This document shows, in pieces, positions 42,565 to 52,342 of a stretch of 64,000 nucleotides of DNA. The stretch is from Bordetella parapertussis (GTDB taxonomy: Bacteria > Bacteroidota > Bacteroidia > Chitinophagales > Chitinophagaceae), in assembly GCA_943331005.2 (NCBI GenBank), contig CALQJX020000004.1, forward strand, positions 120,614 to 184,613, in the 5' to 3' direction. The first letter of the stretch is position 1. Every line of letters begins with the position of its first letter. The position numbers and the translations under genes were made by a program. The notes beneath the pieces are model-generated. The model was not told the DNA's origin. It saw only the letters and a program-made list of their open reading frames with translations, and made no database searches.

Positions 42565-42973
42565 ATTATAGCCAGCTTATAAGAGTCTTCGGATCATGAC
42601 TCCGATGCATGAAATGACCGGCAGTAAGGATAGTGTGCCTTGTTTATATTGCGCAATACACAAAAACACTTGTTGGTATCAATGTTATTCATGAATGAAA
42701 CGCCATGATATATGCTGTTTGTTATATGTGGCTCTGTTTCTGCATATTCTTTTCGTTTTCTTACATTTGCCATAAATACATACCAATTGGAAGGGCAAAC
42801 AAACAATAGGAGTAAGAAAGTAATACAGTCTGTAAATTTCGGTGCGCAAAATGCCTGTTGTGGCCGATGTTGCTGAGCTAGTGCCGTTCCTTATTTTTTT
42901 ATCCAAACATAGTTATCCAAGCAATTATGGCAGGCCTGCAAAAGGCCGCTGATAGCATAAAAAATATATAGTC
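42565..42973. other. 409-bp region without a supported gene
   Basis: Two overlapping leftward frames of about 70 codons lie here but share no recognisable domain and look incidental. The segment precedes cysS and should hold its promoter. A 14-codon frame starts at 42928 just before cysS; leader function is possible but unsupported. Confidence 0.35.
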
Positions 42974-44467
42974 ATGTCTGATTTTCATATATACAACTCA
43001 TACACCCGACAGAAAGAAAAGTTTGAATCCTTAACACCCGGCCATGCAGGTTTGTATGTGTGCGGACCTACGGTTTCGGGCGAGTCGCATCTGGGTCATG
43101 CCAGGCCATATGTAACCTTTGATGTGGTGCAGCGATACCTGCGCCATCTGGGCTATAAGGTGCGCTATGTGCGCAACATAACAGATGCAGGTCATTTTGA
43201 GGAAGAAGGCCGAGATGCAGTGGACAAAGTGAATGAAAAGGCAAAGCTGGAACAGCTGGAGCCTATGGAAATGGTGCATAAATACACTACCATGTTCCAC
43301 AACGGTATGCGCCTGTTCAACTGCGATGATCCGTCAATAGAACCAACAGCCACAGGTCACATCATAGAGCAGATAAGCATGATAGAGACCATCATAGAAA
43401 AGGGATATGCCTATGAAGTGAATGGCTCTGTTTATTTTGATGTGACTAAGTATGCAGCATCTTATCCGTATGGCAAACTATCTGGCAGGATACTGGAAGA
43501 CCAGCTGGAAACTACCCGTGAACTGGACGGACAGGAAGAAAAGAGGAACAAAGCTGACTTTGCCCTTTGGAAGAATGCACCACCGGAGCATATCATGCGC
43601 TGGAAAAGCCCATGGGGCGAGGGTTTCCCCGGTTGGCACATAGAGTGTTCTGCTATGAGCAGTAAGTACCTTGGCGAGGCCTTTGACATACATGGCGGTG
43701 GCATGGACCTGCAGTTTCCGCACCACGAAAGTGAGATAGCGCAGAGTACCATAGCACACGGCCATGCACCGGTGCGCTACTGGATGCACAATAACATGAT
43801 CACCATCAACGGTAAGAAGATGGGGAAGAGCTATAACAATGTGATAAAACTGTCGGAACTGTTCAGTGGCGGGCATCCGTTGCTGGCGCAGGCATACCAC
43901 CCGATGGTGGTGCGCTTCTACATATTGCAGACGCATTACCGAAGCACACTGGACTTTGGCAACGAGGCCCTTCAGGCATCTGAGCGTGCTTTCCGCAGGT
44001 TGTGGGAGGCCTATGAGGTGTTGCAGCAGCTGAGTCACCCGGGTAATGCTGAGGCACAGGATAAAGAACTGGATGCCAAAGTAGCCACCTGGAGCAATGA
44101 GTGCGCTGACTTTATGAATGACGACCTGAATACCGCCAAGGTAATAGCGAATATGTTTGAAATGGCACCGGTGATAAATGGCATGAAGGGTGGGCAGGTA
44201 GCAGCCAATGCCTTGTCTGTGGCTACTTTCGGTTTGATGCAGGCGACGTTCAGCGTGTATCTGGTGGATATACTGGGTATGCAGCCAATGCAGGTGCAGC
44301 AGACCGATAAACTGGACAAAGTACTGTCTTTGCTGATAGATATACGCAAGGATGCTAAAAAGAGAAAAGACTTTGCAACCAGCGATCTGATAAGGAATCA
44401 GTTGGCTGAGAGTGGTGTGCAGCTGAAAGATGAAAAAGACGGTAGTGTAAGCTATACCATAGATTAA
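42974..44467 (+). CDS. cysS: cysteinyl-tRNA synthetase
   Basis: A 497-aa class I synthetase that charges tRNA-Cys with cysteine. The N-terminus has [19 protein letters not shown], giving the zinc Cys and HIGH-type SHLGHA box. Further zinc ligands fall in WHIECSAMS and [11 protein letters not shown]. The KMSKS loop is KKMGKSYNN. The C-terminal helical anticodon-binding domain ([23 protein letters not shown]) is complete. Length is usual. Confidence 0.97.
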   Translation: MSDFHIYNSYTRQKEKFESLTPGHAGLYVCGPTVSGESHLGHARPYVTFDVVQRYLRHLGYKVRYVRNITDAGHFEEEGRDAVDKVNEKAKLEQLEPMEMVHKYTTMFHNGMRLFNCDDPSIEPTATGHIIEQISMIETIIEKGYAYEVNGSVYFDVTKYAASYPYGKLSGRILEDQLETTRELDGQEEKRNKADFALWKNAPPEHIMRWKSPWGEGFPGWHIECSAMSSKYLGEAFDIHGGGMDLQFPHHESEIAQSTIAHGHAPVRYWMHNNMITINGKKMGKSYNNVIKLSELFSGGHPLLAQAYHPMVVRFYILQTHYRSTLDFGNEALQASERAFRRLWEAYEVLQQLSHPGNAEAQDKELDAKVATWSNECADFMNDDLNTAKVIANMFEMAPVINGMKGGQVAANALSVATFGLMQATFSVYLVDILGMQPMQVQQTDKLDKVLSLLIDIRKDAKKRKDFATSDLIRNQLAESGVQLKDEKDGSVSYTID

Positions 44468-44703
44468 AGAGCGGCTGTAAAATTAAGAATAAATCAATGT
44501 GTAATTATTTTAATAGCTAATGGTTAATAAAATAGGTCAGATTTGTTTTCCTTATGAACAGACACATTGTTTTTTCTTGTTTTTCATTAGTTTCTGACTC
44601 GTTATTTGTTACTAAAAAATTAATTTTTTTATTACAATCATATTCTCCTAATTTTACTCATTAGAATCCCTTTCGTAACTATTCCGTAAACAAAGAAAAA
44701 AAG

Positions 44704-46677
44704 ATGAAAAAACTTTTATTAACACTTGCAGCAGCGTGCGGTGCTTTTGCATTTCAATCGAACGCTCAGGTCATCATGACCGAAAATTTTGATGCACTCA
44801 CGGTTGGTGCACTCCCTTCAACAGCCGGTAGCGGCTTTTGGCAGACATCAAGCGGTACTCCAGGATGGAAGATCGGAACTTTTGCGGCGCCTATATCTAC
44901 AGCGTGGGGCTCTGCGACAGGAACTACTTCTCCTGCGCATGCTTCTCAGATATGTGTAGTGGATGACTGGAATGACTCTACAACATCTAATCTGAACAAC
45001 ATTCTGAAATCTGGTATTTTCAGCATGACTGGTACTACTTCAGCATGGTTGAACTACTCTTACTATTTCTTCAACGCTACAAGGACTTCTACCGGTAACA
45101 CAGAAACATGTTATGTACTTGGTTCTTCAGATGGCGGTACAACATGGATCAACCTCGATACACTGGAAGGTTGGGCATTTAACGAAGTTTGGCACACAGG
45201 TCACACGAGCCTTGCTGCACTGTCTGGTACAAACTGCAGGATAGCATTCCAGTATTCTGACGATGGTGATCATCTGCTGGGTTGCGCACTGGATGATATC
45301 CAGATCGTTAACCTGACAGCAAACGCTGCTGCAGCTACTGCGATCGGATATAACGATATCAACATCGGTATCTCTGCAAACGGTCAGTCAGTTGCATTCC
45401 TTGCACAGAACACTGGCATCCCTGTAACTTCTATTACTGCACAGTACACTATCAATGGTGGTACACCAGTAGTTCAGAACTTCACAGGTCTCAGCCTTGC
45501 AGCTTACGCTTCACAGGCATTCACGTTCACTACTCCTATGGCAGGTGCTGTAGCGGGTACAAACGCGCTGAAAGTGACTATTACTGCTGTAAATACAGTA
45601 GCTAACACTGAAGCTGACTCTACAGAAACTTCTTCATTCCTGCTGGCTTCTGCGGTTACAAACCGTCAGGGTCTTATCGAGGAATTCTCTTCTTCAACTT
45701 GTCCTCCATGTAAATCATTCAACGATACATACGATCCACTGTGTGTTTCTATGAACGTGAACACTGCAGGTACAGACATCAACGTTATCAAGTATCAGAT
45801 GAACTGGCCTTCACCAGGTACAGACAGGAGCTACAATGCTGATGGTATGTCACGCAGGTCTTACTACGGTGTTACAGGTATACCTGAGCACTTTGTAAAT
45901 GGTCAGTCTAGCACTGCATCTGATCTGGCTGCTGAGTTGACTAACTCTAAAGCGCTGAAGTCTTTCATCGATATGGCTATCACTTACAATGTTGATACCG
46001 TTAGGAAGAAACTGGGTGTTATTCTTACAGTTACTCCACGCTTCACTAAAACAGGTTCTTACCATGTTTACACTGTAGTAATGGATAAATATTATGAGAA
46101 CACTACAAACACTACAGGTCAGCTGAAATACTACCACGTAATGCGTCAGATGCTGCCATCAGGTTCAGGTCATGCTGTATCTTCATGGACAGACGGCGTT
46201 GCTCAGTCATTCGTTGACTCTGGTATCGCTTATACCAACACTAACTACACTACAGGTTCTGTAAACTATCCTACACAGAACAGCTTCAAACTGTGGAACA
46301 ATGCTTACTCAGGAAGTGAAGTTGTTGCTTTCGTTCAGGACGATGCTACTAAATCTGTACTCCAGTCAATCTGGACGCTGCCAGCAGGTCTGATGTCAAA
46401 CATCACTACTATGGCTAAGATCGAAGACATCGCAATCTATCCTAATCCTACAAAAGGTGAGGCTAATCTGAAATTCGACCTCCAGGAAGCTGGTAATGTT
46501 CGTATCACTCTGATGGACTACACTGGTAAAGTGATCAATGAAATAGCTAACGAAGAAATGAGTCTTGGTAACCACAACGTTACTATCTCTACTTCAAACA
46601 TTGCTGCTGGTAACTACATCGTTCTTCTGTCTACTGAAAACGGTAGCAGGGCTGAGCGTATCACAGTTGCTAAGTAA
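44704..46677 (+). CDS. T9SS-exported Omp28-like thiol protein
   Basis: A 657-aa protein: signal peptide ending SNAQ, an N-terminal beta-sandwich (about 25-200, MAM/cleaved-adhesin style), a beta linker, and an Omp28-type thioredoxin-like domain with EEFSSSTCPPCKSFND (CxxC) near residue 335 and GVTGIPEHFVNG later. A T9SS type A sorting domain closes it (IYPNPTKGEANL, IAAGNYIVLLS). Omp28-like proteins are surface lipoprotein-like proteins of unclear role; the CxxC suggests redox or structural use. Confidence 0.85.
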   Translation: MKKLLLTLAAACGAFAFQSNAQVIMTENFDALTVGALPSTAGSGFWQTSSGTPGWKIGTFAAPISTAWGSATGTTSPAHASQICVVDDWNDSTTSNLNNILKSGIFSMTGTTSAWLNYSYYFFNATRTSTGNTETCYVLGSSDGGTTWINLDTLEGWAFNEVWHTGHTSLAALSGTNCRIAFQYSDDGDHLLGCALDDIQIVNLTANAAAATAIGYNDINIGISANGQSVAFLAQNTGIPVTSITAQYTINGGTPVVQNFTGLSLAAYASQAFTFTTPMAGAVAGTNALKVTITAVNTVANTEADSTETSSFLLASAVTNRQGLIEEFSSSTCPPCKSFNDTYDPLCVSMNVNTAGTDINVIKYQMNWPSPGTDRSYNADGMSRRSYYGVTGIPEHFVNGQSSTASDLAAELTNSKALKSFIDMAITYNVDTVRKKLGVILTVTPRFTKTGSYHVYTVVMDKYYENTTNTTGQLKYYHVMRQMLPSGSGHAVSSWTDGVAQSFVDSGIAYTNTNYTTGSVNYPTQNSFKLWNNAYSGSEVVAFVQDDATKSVLQSIWTLPAGLMSNITTMAKIEDIAIYPNPTKGEANLKFDLQEAGNVRITLMDYTGKVINEIANEEMSLGNHNVTISTSNIAAGNYIVLLSTENGSRAERITVAK

Positions 46678-46700
46678 TCTTTTAGCTTATAATATTATCT

Positions 46701-46736
46701 GAAACGGCTGCCCATGGGCAGCCGTTTCGGTATTTA
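46701..46736 (+). terminator. intrinsic terminator
   Basis: A 13-bp palindromic stem (46701-46713 with 46716-46728) with a 2-nt centre and a T-rich tail follows the Omp28-like gene. Confidence 0.8.
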
Positions 46737-46844
46737 TAGAGATCGGTACCTCTTAAAGTATTGCAAAAATCGGCACGTGTTTTGCTGTATAGTTTTGGCA
46801 GTTCGGATTTTATTAATTAGTTTGCATAAAGAAACAGAATCAAG

Positions 46845-47555
46845 ATGAAAAAACTATTTACCTTCTTATCCCTGATAGCAGCAATGAGCGTAGGTACTAC
46901 CTATGCACAATCATTTACTGTTGATCGTGACACTACCTACATAAGCGGAAGTACTTTTCTTACTTCAGTGAACAATGTTACAATTCCTGCTGGTTCTCCT
47001 GTAACGTTGCAGTGGGCCGTACTTTCTTCAACTTTCCCTACAGACTGGATGACCAATAACGCGGCATGGGGTGTATGTGACAACTCTACTTGTCTGGGTG
47101 CTTCTGATCTGTGGCCAACTACATACAAGAGTGCCACTTATCCTGCTGGTGCTACCGGCGATTTTCATGTGAATTTCGACCTTTCTATACTTCCTCCTGG
47201 TGGTCCGTATGTTTTCAGGGTGAAGTTGAAAAACGGCACTTCTGATACTGCAATACAGACCTACATCGTAACACGTACTCCATCAGTTGGTGTGAACAAT
47301 GTAAAAACAGCAACTGAAGTTTCTTTGTATCCTAACCCTGCAACTACAGCAATTAATGTGGTGTATGATGCATCAGCAGACGTTAAGAACATTGCTATTT
47401 ACAACATCATAGGCAAGCAGGTGAGCCTGTTCAGAGCTACTGACAACAACAGCGCGAACCTGAACGTGGAGAACATACCATCGGGTATCTACTTTGTAAG
47501 GTTGCTGAACTCTCATGGTGATGTAGTGACTACACGCAAGTTCACTAAACAATAA
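46845..47555 (+). CDS. T9SS-exported small protein
   Basis: A 236-aa protein: signal peptide ending TYAQ, one beta-sandwich domain with two cysteines close together (WGVCDNSTCLGAS), and a T9SS type A sorting domain (LYPNPATTAINVVYD, IYNIIGKQV, IPSGIYFVRLL). It is probably surface-released. Stands downstream of the Omp28-like gene behind its terminator. Confidence 0.8.
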   Translation: MKKLFTFLSLIAAMSVGTTYAQSFTVDRDTTYISGSTFLTSVNNVTIPAGSPVTLQWAVLSSTFPTDWMTNNAAWGVCDNSTCLGASDLWPTTYKSATYPAGATGDFHVNFDLSILPPGGPYVFRVKLKNGTSDTAIQTYIVTRTPSVGVNNVKTATEVSLYPNPATTAINVVYDASADVKNIAIYNIIGKQVSLFRATDNNSANLNVENIPSGIYFVRLLNSHGDVVTTRKFTKQ

Positions 47556-47578
47556 TCAGACTTAGATCTACCATATTG

Positions 47579-47612
47579 AAACGGGAGCAAATTTTGCTCC
47601 CGTTTTTGTTTT
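47579..47612 (+). terminator. intrinsic terminator
   Basis: A stem of at least 9 bp (47581-47589 with 47595-47603) and the tail TTTTTGTTTTTG follow the small T9SS gene. Confidence 0.9.
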
Positions 47613-47665
47613 TGTACAGGTTGGCAGGGAGGTGTTAATAAATAAATGTATCCGGTTGCATTTAC

Positions 47666-47699
47666 AGCCGCTCAAATCCGAGCGGCTGATGTAAATTTG
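47666..47699 (+). promoter_or_regulatory. pcrA promoter with upstream inverted repeat
   Basis: TAAATTTG at 47692-47699 fits the TAnnTTTG -7 box, only 5 bp before the ATG at 47705, so the transcript may start at or next to the start codon. An 8-bp perfect inverted repeat (AGCCGCTC, 47666-47673; GAGCGGCT, 47680-47687) lies 4 bp before this box and could be a repressor site. Confidence 0.55.
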
Positions 47700-47704
47700 C
47701 TCTT

Positions 47705-49996
47705 ATGCAGAAATATTTAGAGGGGTTGAATGAACAGCAGCTTGCTGCTGTTTTGCATATTGATGGTCCTTTGATGATAGTGGCCGGTGCAGGCAGCGGA
47801 AAAACAAAGGTGCTTACCACGCGTATCGCTCACCTTATGAACAATGGGGTAGATGCCTTTAATATACTGGCGCTTACCTTTACCAACAAGGCAGCCGCCG
47901 AAATGAAGGAGCGTGTGGAGAAGGCACTGGGCAACTCTGAAGCCCGCAATCTGTATATCGGTACCTTCCACTCTGTTTTTGCCAAGATATTGCGTGCAGA
48001 TGCCAATAAACTGGGTTACCCAAACAACTTCACCATTTACGATACCGATGATGCCAAGAATATCATTAAGGCAGTAGTGAAGGAAATGAACCTGGATGAC
48101 AAACATTACAAACCTGCTTTCATTTACAACAGGATCTCTGCAGCCAAGAATGCGCTGATAGATGCACAGGCTTATAAAAGCGATACACTGATACAACAGG
48201 AAGATGCCAGAGGCAACAGGCCACTGATCGCAGATATATACCGTGAGTATTCGCGCCGCTGCTTCAGGAATGGGGCTATGGACTTTGATGATCTGTTGTT
48301 CAATATGTATATACTGCTGCACAACCATCCGGATGCGTTGGCAAAATATCAGGGCAGGTTCAAGTATATACTCATAGATGAGTATCAGGATACGAACGTG
48401 TCTCAGTATGCCATCATAAAGCTGCTGGGCGCCCGCAACGAGAATATATGTGTGGTGGGAGATGATGCACAAAGTATCTACTCCTTCAGGGGGGCAACGG
48501 TGCAGAACATTCTGCAGTTTCAGGACGACTATGAAGATACGAAGGTCATAAAACTGGAGCAGAACTACCGCAGTACACAAACCATACTGCAGGTAGCCAA
48601 CAATGTAATAGGCAACAACAAGAACCAGATACCCAAGCAGCTGTGGACAGATAATGCAGAGGGAGAAAAGATATTGCTGGTGCGCACCATGACCGACAAT
48701 GATGAGGGCAGGTTTGTGGCAGACTCTATAAAGGAGCAGCAAATGCGCAACCACTATGCCAATAAGGATTTTGTGGTGCTGTACCGTACCAATGCACAGA
48801 GCCGTTCTTTTGAGGAAAGCCTTAGGCGCATGAACATTCCGTACAAGCTGGTGGGTGGTACGTCTTTCTATCAGCGCAAGGAGATAAAGGATTATCTGGC
48901 CTATCTGCGCATCATCGTAAATCCGCAGGATGAAGAGAATCTGAAACGTATCATCAACTATCCGGCAAGGGGAATAGGCAAGACCACCCTGGACCGCATA
49001 ACTATTCGTGCCAATGAACTGAATACTACTTTCTGGGAAACGATATCAAACCCTGATATTGACGGCATGCGATCATTGCACACAGATGATTTTGTGAACA
49101 TGATCAATAGTTTCCGGACCATGCTGGAAAAAGAGAACGCTTACGATGTGGCATTTGCCATAGGTAAGCGCACGGGGCTGGTGAAGGAACTTTATGATGA
49201 TAAGAGTGTGGAAGGTGTGGCCCGCTATGAGAACGTGCAGGAATTGCTAAACTCTATAAAAGAATTTACGGAAACGCCCGATGAAGAAGGCGAGTTACAG
49301 GATAAGACCCTGGGTAGCTATCTGCAGCAGATAACCCTGCTTACAGATGCCGATCAGGATAAAGGCGATGATGCCGATGCAGTGAAGCTGATGACCATAC
49401 ATGCCGCCAAGGGGCTGGAGTTTCCCTGCGTATTCTGCGTGGGTATGGAAGAGAACCTCTTCCCCAGCGCTATGAGTATGTATGACCGTGCGGATCTGGA
49501 GGAAGAACGCAGGCTTTTTTATGTGGCCATCACCCGCGCCAAGCTGCGCCTGTGGATCACTTATGCCAATAGCAGGTACCGCTTTGGCAGCCTGGTACAG
49601 AACGACCCGAGCAGGTTCATAAAGGAGATACCGCCAATGCATCTTGACACCACCTTTACGGGAATGGGAGGCAGGAATGCACCATCTCAGCAGACCAATA
49701 TGTTTGCATCAAAGCAGCAGCAGCCACCTATAGATAAAATGCCGTCGCTGAAGAAGCTTGCAGATAAACTGGCAGCTCCCAAGCCACCGGCTCATAATCC
49801 ATCACCCGACTTTGTGCCGGACGATGTGAGCGGTATGGAAGTGGGGATGCAGATAGAGCATCAGAAATTCGGATTCGGGGTAATACAAACGCTGGAAGGT
49901 GGCACGCAGAACAAAATAGCCAGTATAGACTTTGGTGCAGCACATGGCGTGAAGAAGATAATGCTGAATTTTGCCAAGCTGCGTATAGTGAAGTAG
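47705..49996 (+). CDS. pcrA: UvrD/PcrA-type superfamily 1 DNA helicase
   Basis: A 763-aa 3'-5' helicase. Motif I is AGAGSGKTKVL near residue 27, motif Ia LTFTNKAAAEM, motif II IDEYQDTN, motif III GDDAQSIYSFRGA, motif IV LEQNYRST, motif V/VI AKGLEFPCVFC and FYVAITRAK. The C-terminal tail (about 660-763) has the KxGxGxI-type element of PcrA (HQKFGFGVIQTL). It acts in repair and replication restart, unwinding DNA and removing RecA. Length usual for the family. Confidence 0.95.
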   Translation: MQKYLEGLNEQQLAAVLHIDGPLMIVAGAGSGKTKVLTTRIAHLMNNGVDAFNILALTFTNKAAAEMKERVEKALGNSEARNLYIGTFHSVFAKILRADANKLGYPNNFTIYDTDDAKNIIKAVVKEMNLDDKHYKPAFIYNRISAAKNALIDAQAYKSDTLIQQEDARGNRPLIADIYREYSRRCFRNGAMDFDDLLFNMYILLHNHPDALAKYQGRFKYILIDEYQDTNVSQYAIIKLLGARNENICVVGDDAQSIYSFRGATVQNILQFQDDYEDTKVIKLEQNYRSTQTILQVANNVIGNNKNQIPKQLWTDNAEGEKILLVRTMTDNDEGRFVADSIKEQQMRNHYANKDFVVLYRTNAQSRSFEESLRRMNIPYKLVGGTSFYQRKEIKDYLAYLRIIVNPQDEENLKRIINYPARGIGKTTLDRITIRANELNTTFWETISNPDIDGMRSLHTDDFVNMINSFRTMLEKENAYDVAFAIGKRTGLVKELYDDKSVEGVARYENVQELLNSIKEFTETPDEEGELQDKTLGSYLQQITLLTDADQDKGDDADAVKLMTIHAAKGLEFPCVFCVGMEENLFPSAMSMYDRADLEEERRLFYVAITRAKLRLWITYANSRYRFGSLVQNDPSRFIKEIPPMHLDTTFTGMGGRNAPSQQTNMFASKQQQPPIDKMPSLKKLADKLAAPKPPAHNPSPDFVPDDVSGMEVGMQIEHQKFGFGVIQTLEGGTQNKIASIDFGAAHGVKKIMLNFAKLRIVK

Positions 49997-50000
49997 CGGA

Positions 50001-50291
50001 TCAGCGCAGTTGCTGTGATCCGTCTATCAGATCGTTTTGCTCAGGATGGGTCTTCAGGTATAGGCTTAATGTTGCGCAGTAAACGATCATTTTCAGATTG
50101 TGATCGCGGACATGGCTGAGGACTGCCGCAAAAAACAGATCTTCTGTTCCGTTGCCTTTTGCAGCAGGTGGTATCATAGTGTTCATGAGCACGATGCTGC
50201 CCTTCAGCCAGCGGTAACCGAGAGTAATAAATTTACCATCGGGCAGCAAGGCCTCGAAGCGGAATTCCTTCTTGTTGTTGATCAACTCCAT
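50001..50291 (-). CDS. small GNAT-like acetyltransferase (YidJ/CG type)
   Basis: A 96-aa protein with the pattern of short Gcn5-related acetyltransferases: FEALLPDGKFITLGYRW, LMNTMIPPAAKGNGTEDLFF (modified acetyl-CoA loop), HNLKMIVYCATLSLYLKTHP. These proteins, of roughly 90-100 aa, recur in many bacteria; substrate unknown. Convergent with pcrA, only 4 bp apart. Confidence 0.7.
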   Translation of the reverse strand: MELINNKKEFRFEALLPDGKFITLGYRWLKGSIVLMNTMIPPAAKGNGTEDLFFAAVLSHVRDHNLKMIVYCATLSLYLKTHPEQNDLIDGSQQLR

Positions 50292-50343
50292 TCTGGTTAG
50301 TTACACGTTTACAGTTGTCAAAAGTAGCTCATTAATAAAAGAG

Positions 50344-50369
50344 AAAAGCACGGTGAATACCGTGCTTTT
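50344..50369 (-). terminator. terminator for the YceI gene
   Basis: An 11-bp stem (50344-50354 with 50359-50369) and 4-nt loop lie just downstream (leftward) of the YceI stop, with T-rich sequence on the minus strand. Confidence 0.75.
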
Positions 50370-50408
50370 ACTTTTTTCATTCATCCTGTTCACAAAATCA
50401 AAAACGAC

Positions 50409-50999
50409 TTATTTTGCCTGAGCATATTCGAGTTTCAGCGTAATAGCAACTTCGTCACCTACAACAGCACCACCAGCTTCTGTGAGGGTGTTCCATTTGA
50501 GGTTGAAAGCTTTACGGCTGATAGTGCCTGTAGTTTTGAAACCTGCTTTGATGTTGCCCCATGGATCTTTGGTAGTACCACCGTAAACCACATCAAATTT
50601 CATTTTTTTGGTAACGTCCCTGATTGTAAGGTCGCCTTCCATAACATATGTATTGCCTTTTCCTTTCTTGAAAGAAGTGCTTTTGAAAGTCATTTTAGGG
50701 AATTTCTCAGCATTGAAGAAATCATCACCTTTCAGGTGGTTGTCCCTCATTTCATTGTCTGTGTTGATACTTGCCACATCTATAGAGAACGTAACCTGAG
50801 CGTTGTTGAAGTCTGCGCCCGGAGTTTCGATATTACTTTCGAATTTTTTGAAGTTACCTTCAGTTTCAGATACCACCAGGTGGCTTACAGAGAATTTCAC
50901 GGTAGAGTGGCTTGCATCGATGCCCCATTTAGTCTGTGCAGAAGCACCGGCTGTTACGAAGAGCATGGCAGCCATCAGGATTGATCTTGTTTTTTTCAT
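50409..50999 (-). CDS. YceI-family periplasmic lipocalin-like protein
   Basis: A 196-aa protein from the ATG at 50999, giving a signal peptide ending GASA|QT. The YceI fold is clear: KWGIDASHSTVKFSVSHLVVSE, VTFSIDVASINTD, RDNHLKGDDFFNAEKFPKM, YVMEGDLTIRDVTKKMKFDV and a late GDEVAITLKLE. YceI proteins bind long isoprenoid or fatty molecules in a beta barrel and reside in the periplasm. An earlier in-frame ATG at 51095 gives an unlikely extension. Confidence 0.9.
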   Translation of the reverse strand: MKKTRSILMAAMLFVTAGASAQTKWGIDASHSTVKFSVSHLVVSETEGNFKKFESNIETPGADFNNAQVTFSIDVASINTDNEMRDNHLKGDDFFNAEKFPKMTFKSTSFKKGKGNTYVMEGDLTIRDVTKKMKFDVVYGGTTKDPWGNIKAGFKTTGTISRKAFNLKWNTLTEAGGAVVGDEVAITLKLEYAQAK

Positions 51000-51227
51000 T
51001 GTTTTGTTGTTTTTGATTTTGGTTTTTATTTGTGTTTCTGACGCAAATGTATGTACATACACGCAATTATCACTATTAGAAAAGTTTATACCCATATAAA
51101 ATGTTTGCAGCAGGTAAGGAGCTGAGCGGCTGTAACCCTTTGCTGTAGTGCGTTACCTGCTATGGGGATGTGGGAAAACAGGGAATGTTAAAAGGTGAAA
51201 TTTTCCGAAATTCTTGATCAATCGCAG

Positions 51228-51235
51228 TATTTTTG
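51228..51235 (+). promoter_or_regulatory. -7 box for asd
   Basis: TATTTTTG fits TAnnTTTG and lies 24 bp before the asd start codon, a normal leader length for this phylum. Confidence 0.5.
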
Positions 51236-51258
51236 CCCCTGAATAAGATAAAAATACC

Positions 51259-52248
51259 ATGAAAGTAGCAGTAGTAGGCGCCACGGGTTTGGTGGGCAGC
51301 ACCATGATGAGGATACTGGAGGAACGAAACTTCCCTGTAACAGAACTGATACCTGTAGCTTCAGAAAAGTCTGTGGGTATGACTGTTACGTTCAAGGGAA
51401 AGGAATATCAGGTAGTATCTGCGGCTACGGCTATTGCTATGAAACCTGCTCTGGCTCTTTTCTCGGCAGGTGGCAGCATCTCTCTGGAGCTGGCGCCACA
51501 GTTTGCCGCTGTTGGTTGCAGGGTGGTAGATAATTCATCAGCATGGAGGATGAAAGAAAACATAAAGCTGGTAGTGCCCGAGGTGAATGGAGCTGTGCTG
51601 ACTGAAAATGATATGATAATTGCCAATCCCAACTGTTCTACCATACAGATGGTGATGGTGCTGGACCCGCTACGCCGCAAATATGGCATGAAGCGGGTGG
51701 TGGTAAGTACCTACCAGTCGGTAAGTGGCACCGGCCAGAAAGCAGTGAAGGAAATGATGGACCAGCGTGCCGGAAGTACCGATCATAATGTGTACCCGCA
51801 CAGAATAGATATGAATGTGCTGCCCCATATAGATATGTTTCTGGAAGACGGCTATACTAAGGAAGAGCTGAAAATGGCTCAGGAGACCTGTAAGATAATG
51901 GGTGATGATAGTATAAAGGTGTCGGCAACAGCAGTGCGTGTACCGGTATCGGGCGGGCACAGCGAAAGCGTGAATGTGGAATTGCTGAATGACTTTGATG
52001 TGCACGAGGTAAGAGAACTACTTTCGAACCAATCGGGGGTAGTGGTAATAGACAACCCTGCCATGAACGGCTACCCTACGCCGCTGGATGCTGAGGGTAA
52101 GGATGAGGTGTTTGTGGGTCGTATAAGGCGCGACCACACACAGCCCAATACGCTGAACTGCTGGATCGTTGCCGACAACCTGCGCAAAGGCGCTGCGACC
52201 AATGCAGTGCAGATAGCCAAGCTCCTGCACAACAGGGGCTGGATATAA
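51259..52248 (+). CDS. asd: aspartate-semialdehyde dehydrogenase
   Basis: A 329-aa NADP enzyme that turns aspartyl phosphate into aspartate semialdehyde for Lys, Met, Thr and diaminopimelate synthesis. The nucleotide site is GATGLVGSTMM, the catalytic cysteine lies in NPNCSTIQM (about residue 128), STYQSVSGTG follows, and RVPVSGGHSESVNVE carries the catalytic-site Arg and His. Length and order match the family. ispG follows 94 bp later. Confidence 0.95.
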   Translation: MKVAVVGATGLVGSTMMRILEERNFPVTELIPVASEKSVGMTVTFKGKEYQVVSAATAIAMKPALALFSAGGSISLELAPQFAAVGCRVVDNSSAWRMKENIKLVVPEVNGAVLTENDMIIANPNCSTIQMVMVLDPLRRKYGMKRVVVSTYQSVSGTGQKAVKEMMDQRAGSTDHNVYPHRIDMNVLPHIDMFLEDGYTKEELKMAQETCKIMGDDSIKVSATAVRVPVSGGHSESVNVELLNDFDVHEVRELLSNQSGVVVIDNPAMNGYPTPLDAEGKDEVFVGRIRRDHTQPNTLNCWIVADNLRKGAATNAVQIAKLLHNRGWI

Positions 52249-52342
52249 GTCAGCACCAAGCTGTTGTGAGATAAATGTTATTTATGGGGACTGTGGTAAG
52301 AGCGTGTTTCAGGTAAATGTGCTATGTACTACCTTCGCAAAT

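Noticed and set aside
47717..48754. 345-codon leftward frame opposite pcrA
   Set aside because: Antisense to a gene with all SF1 helicase motifs.
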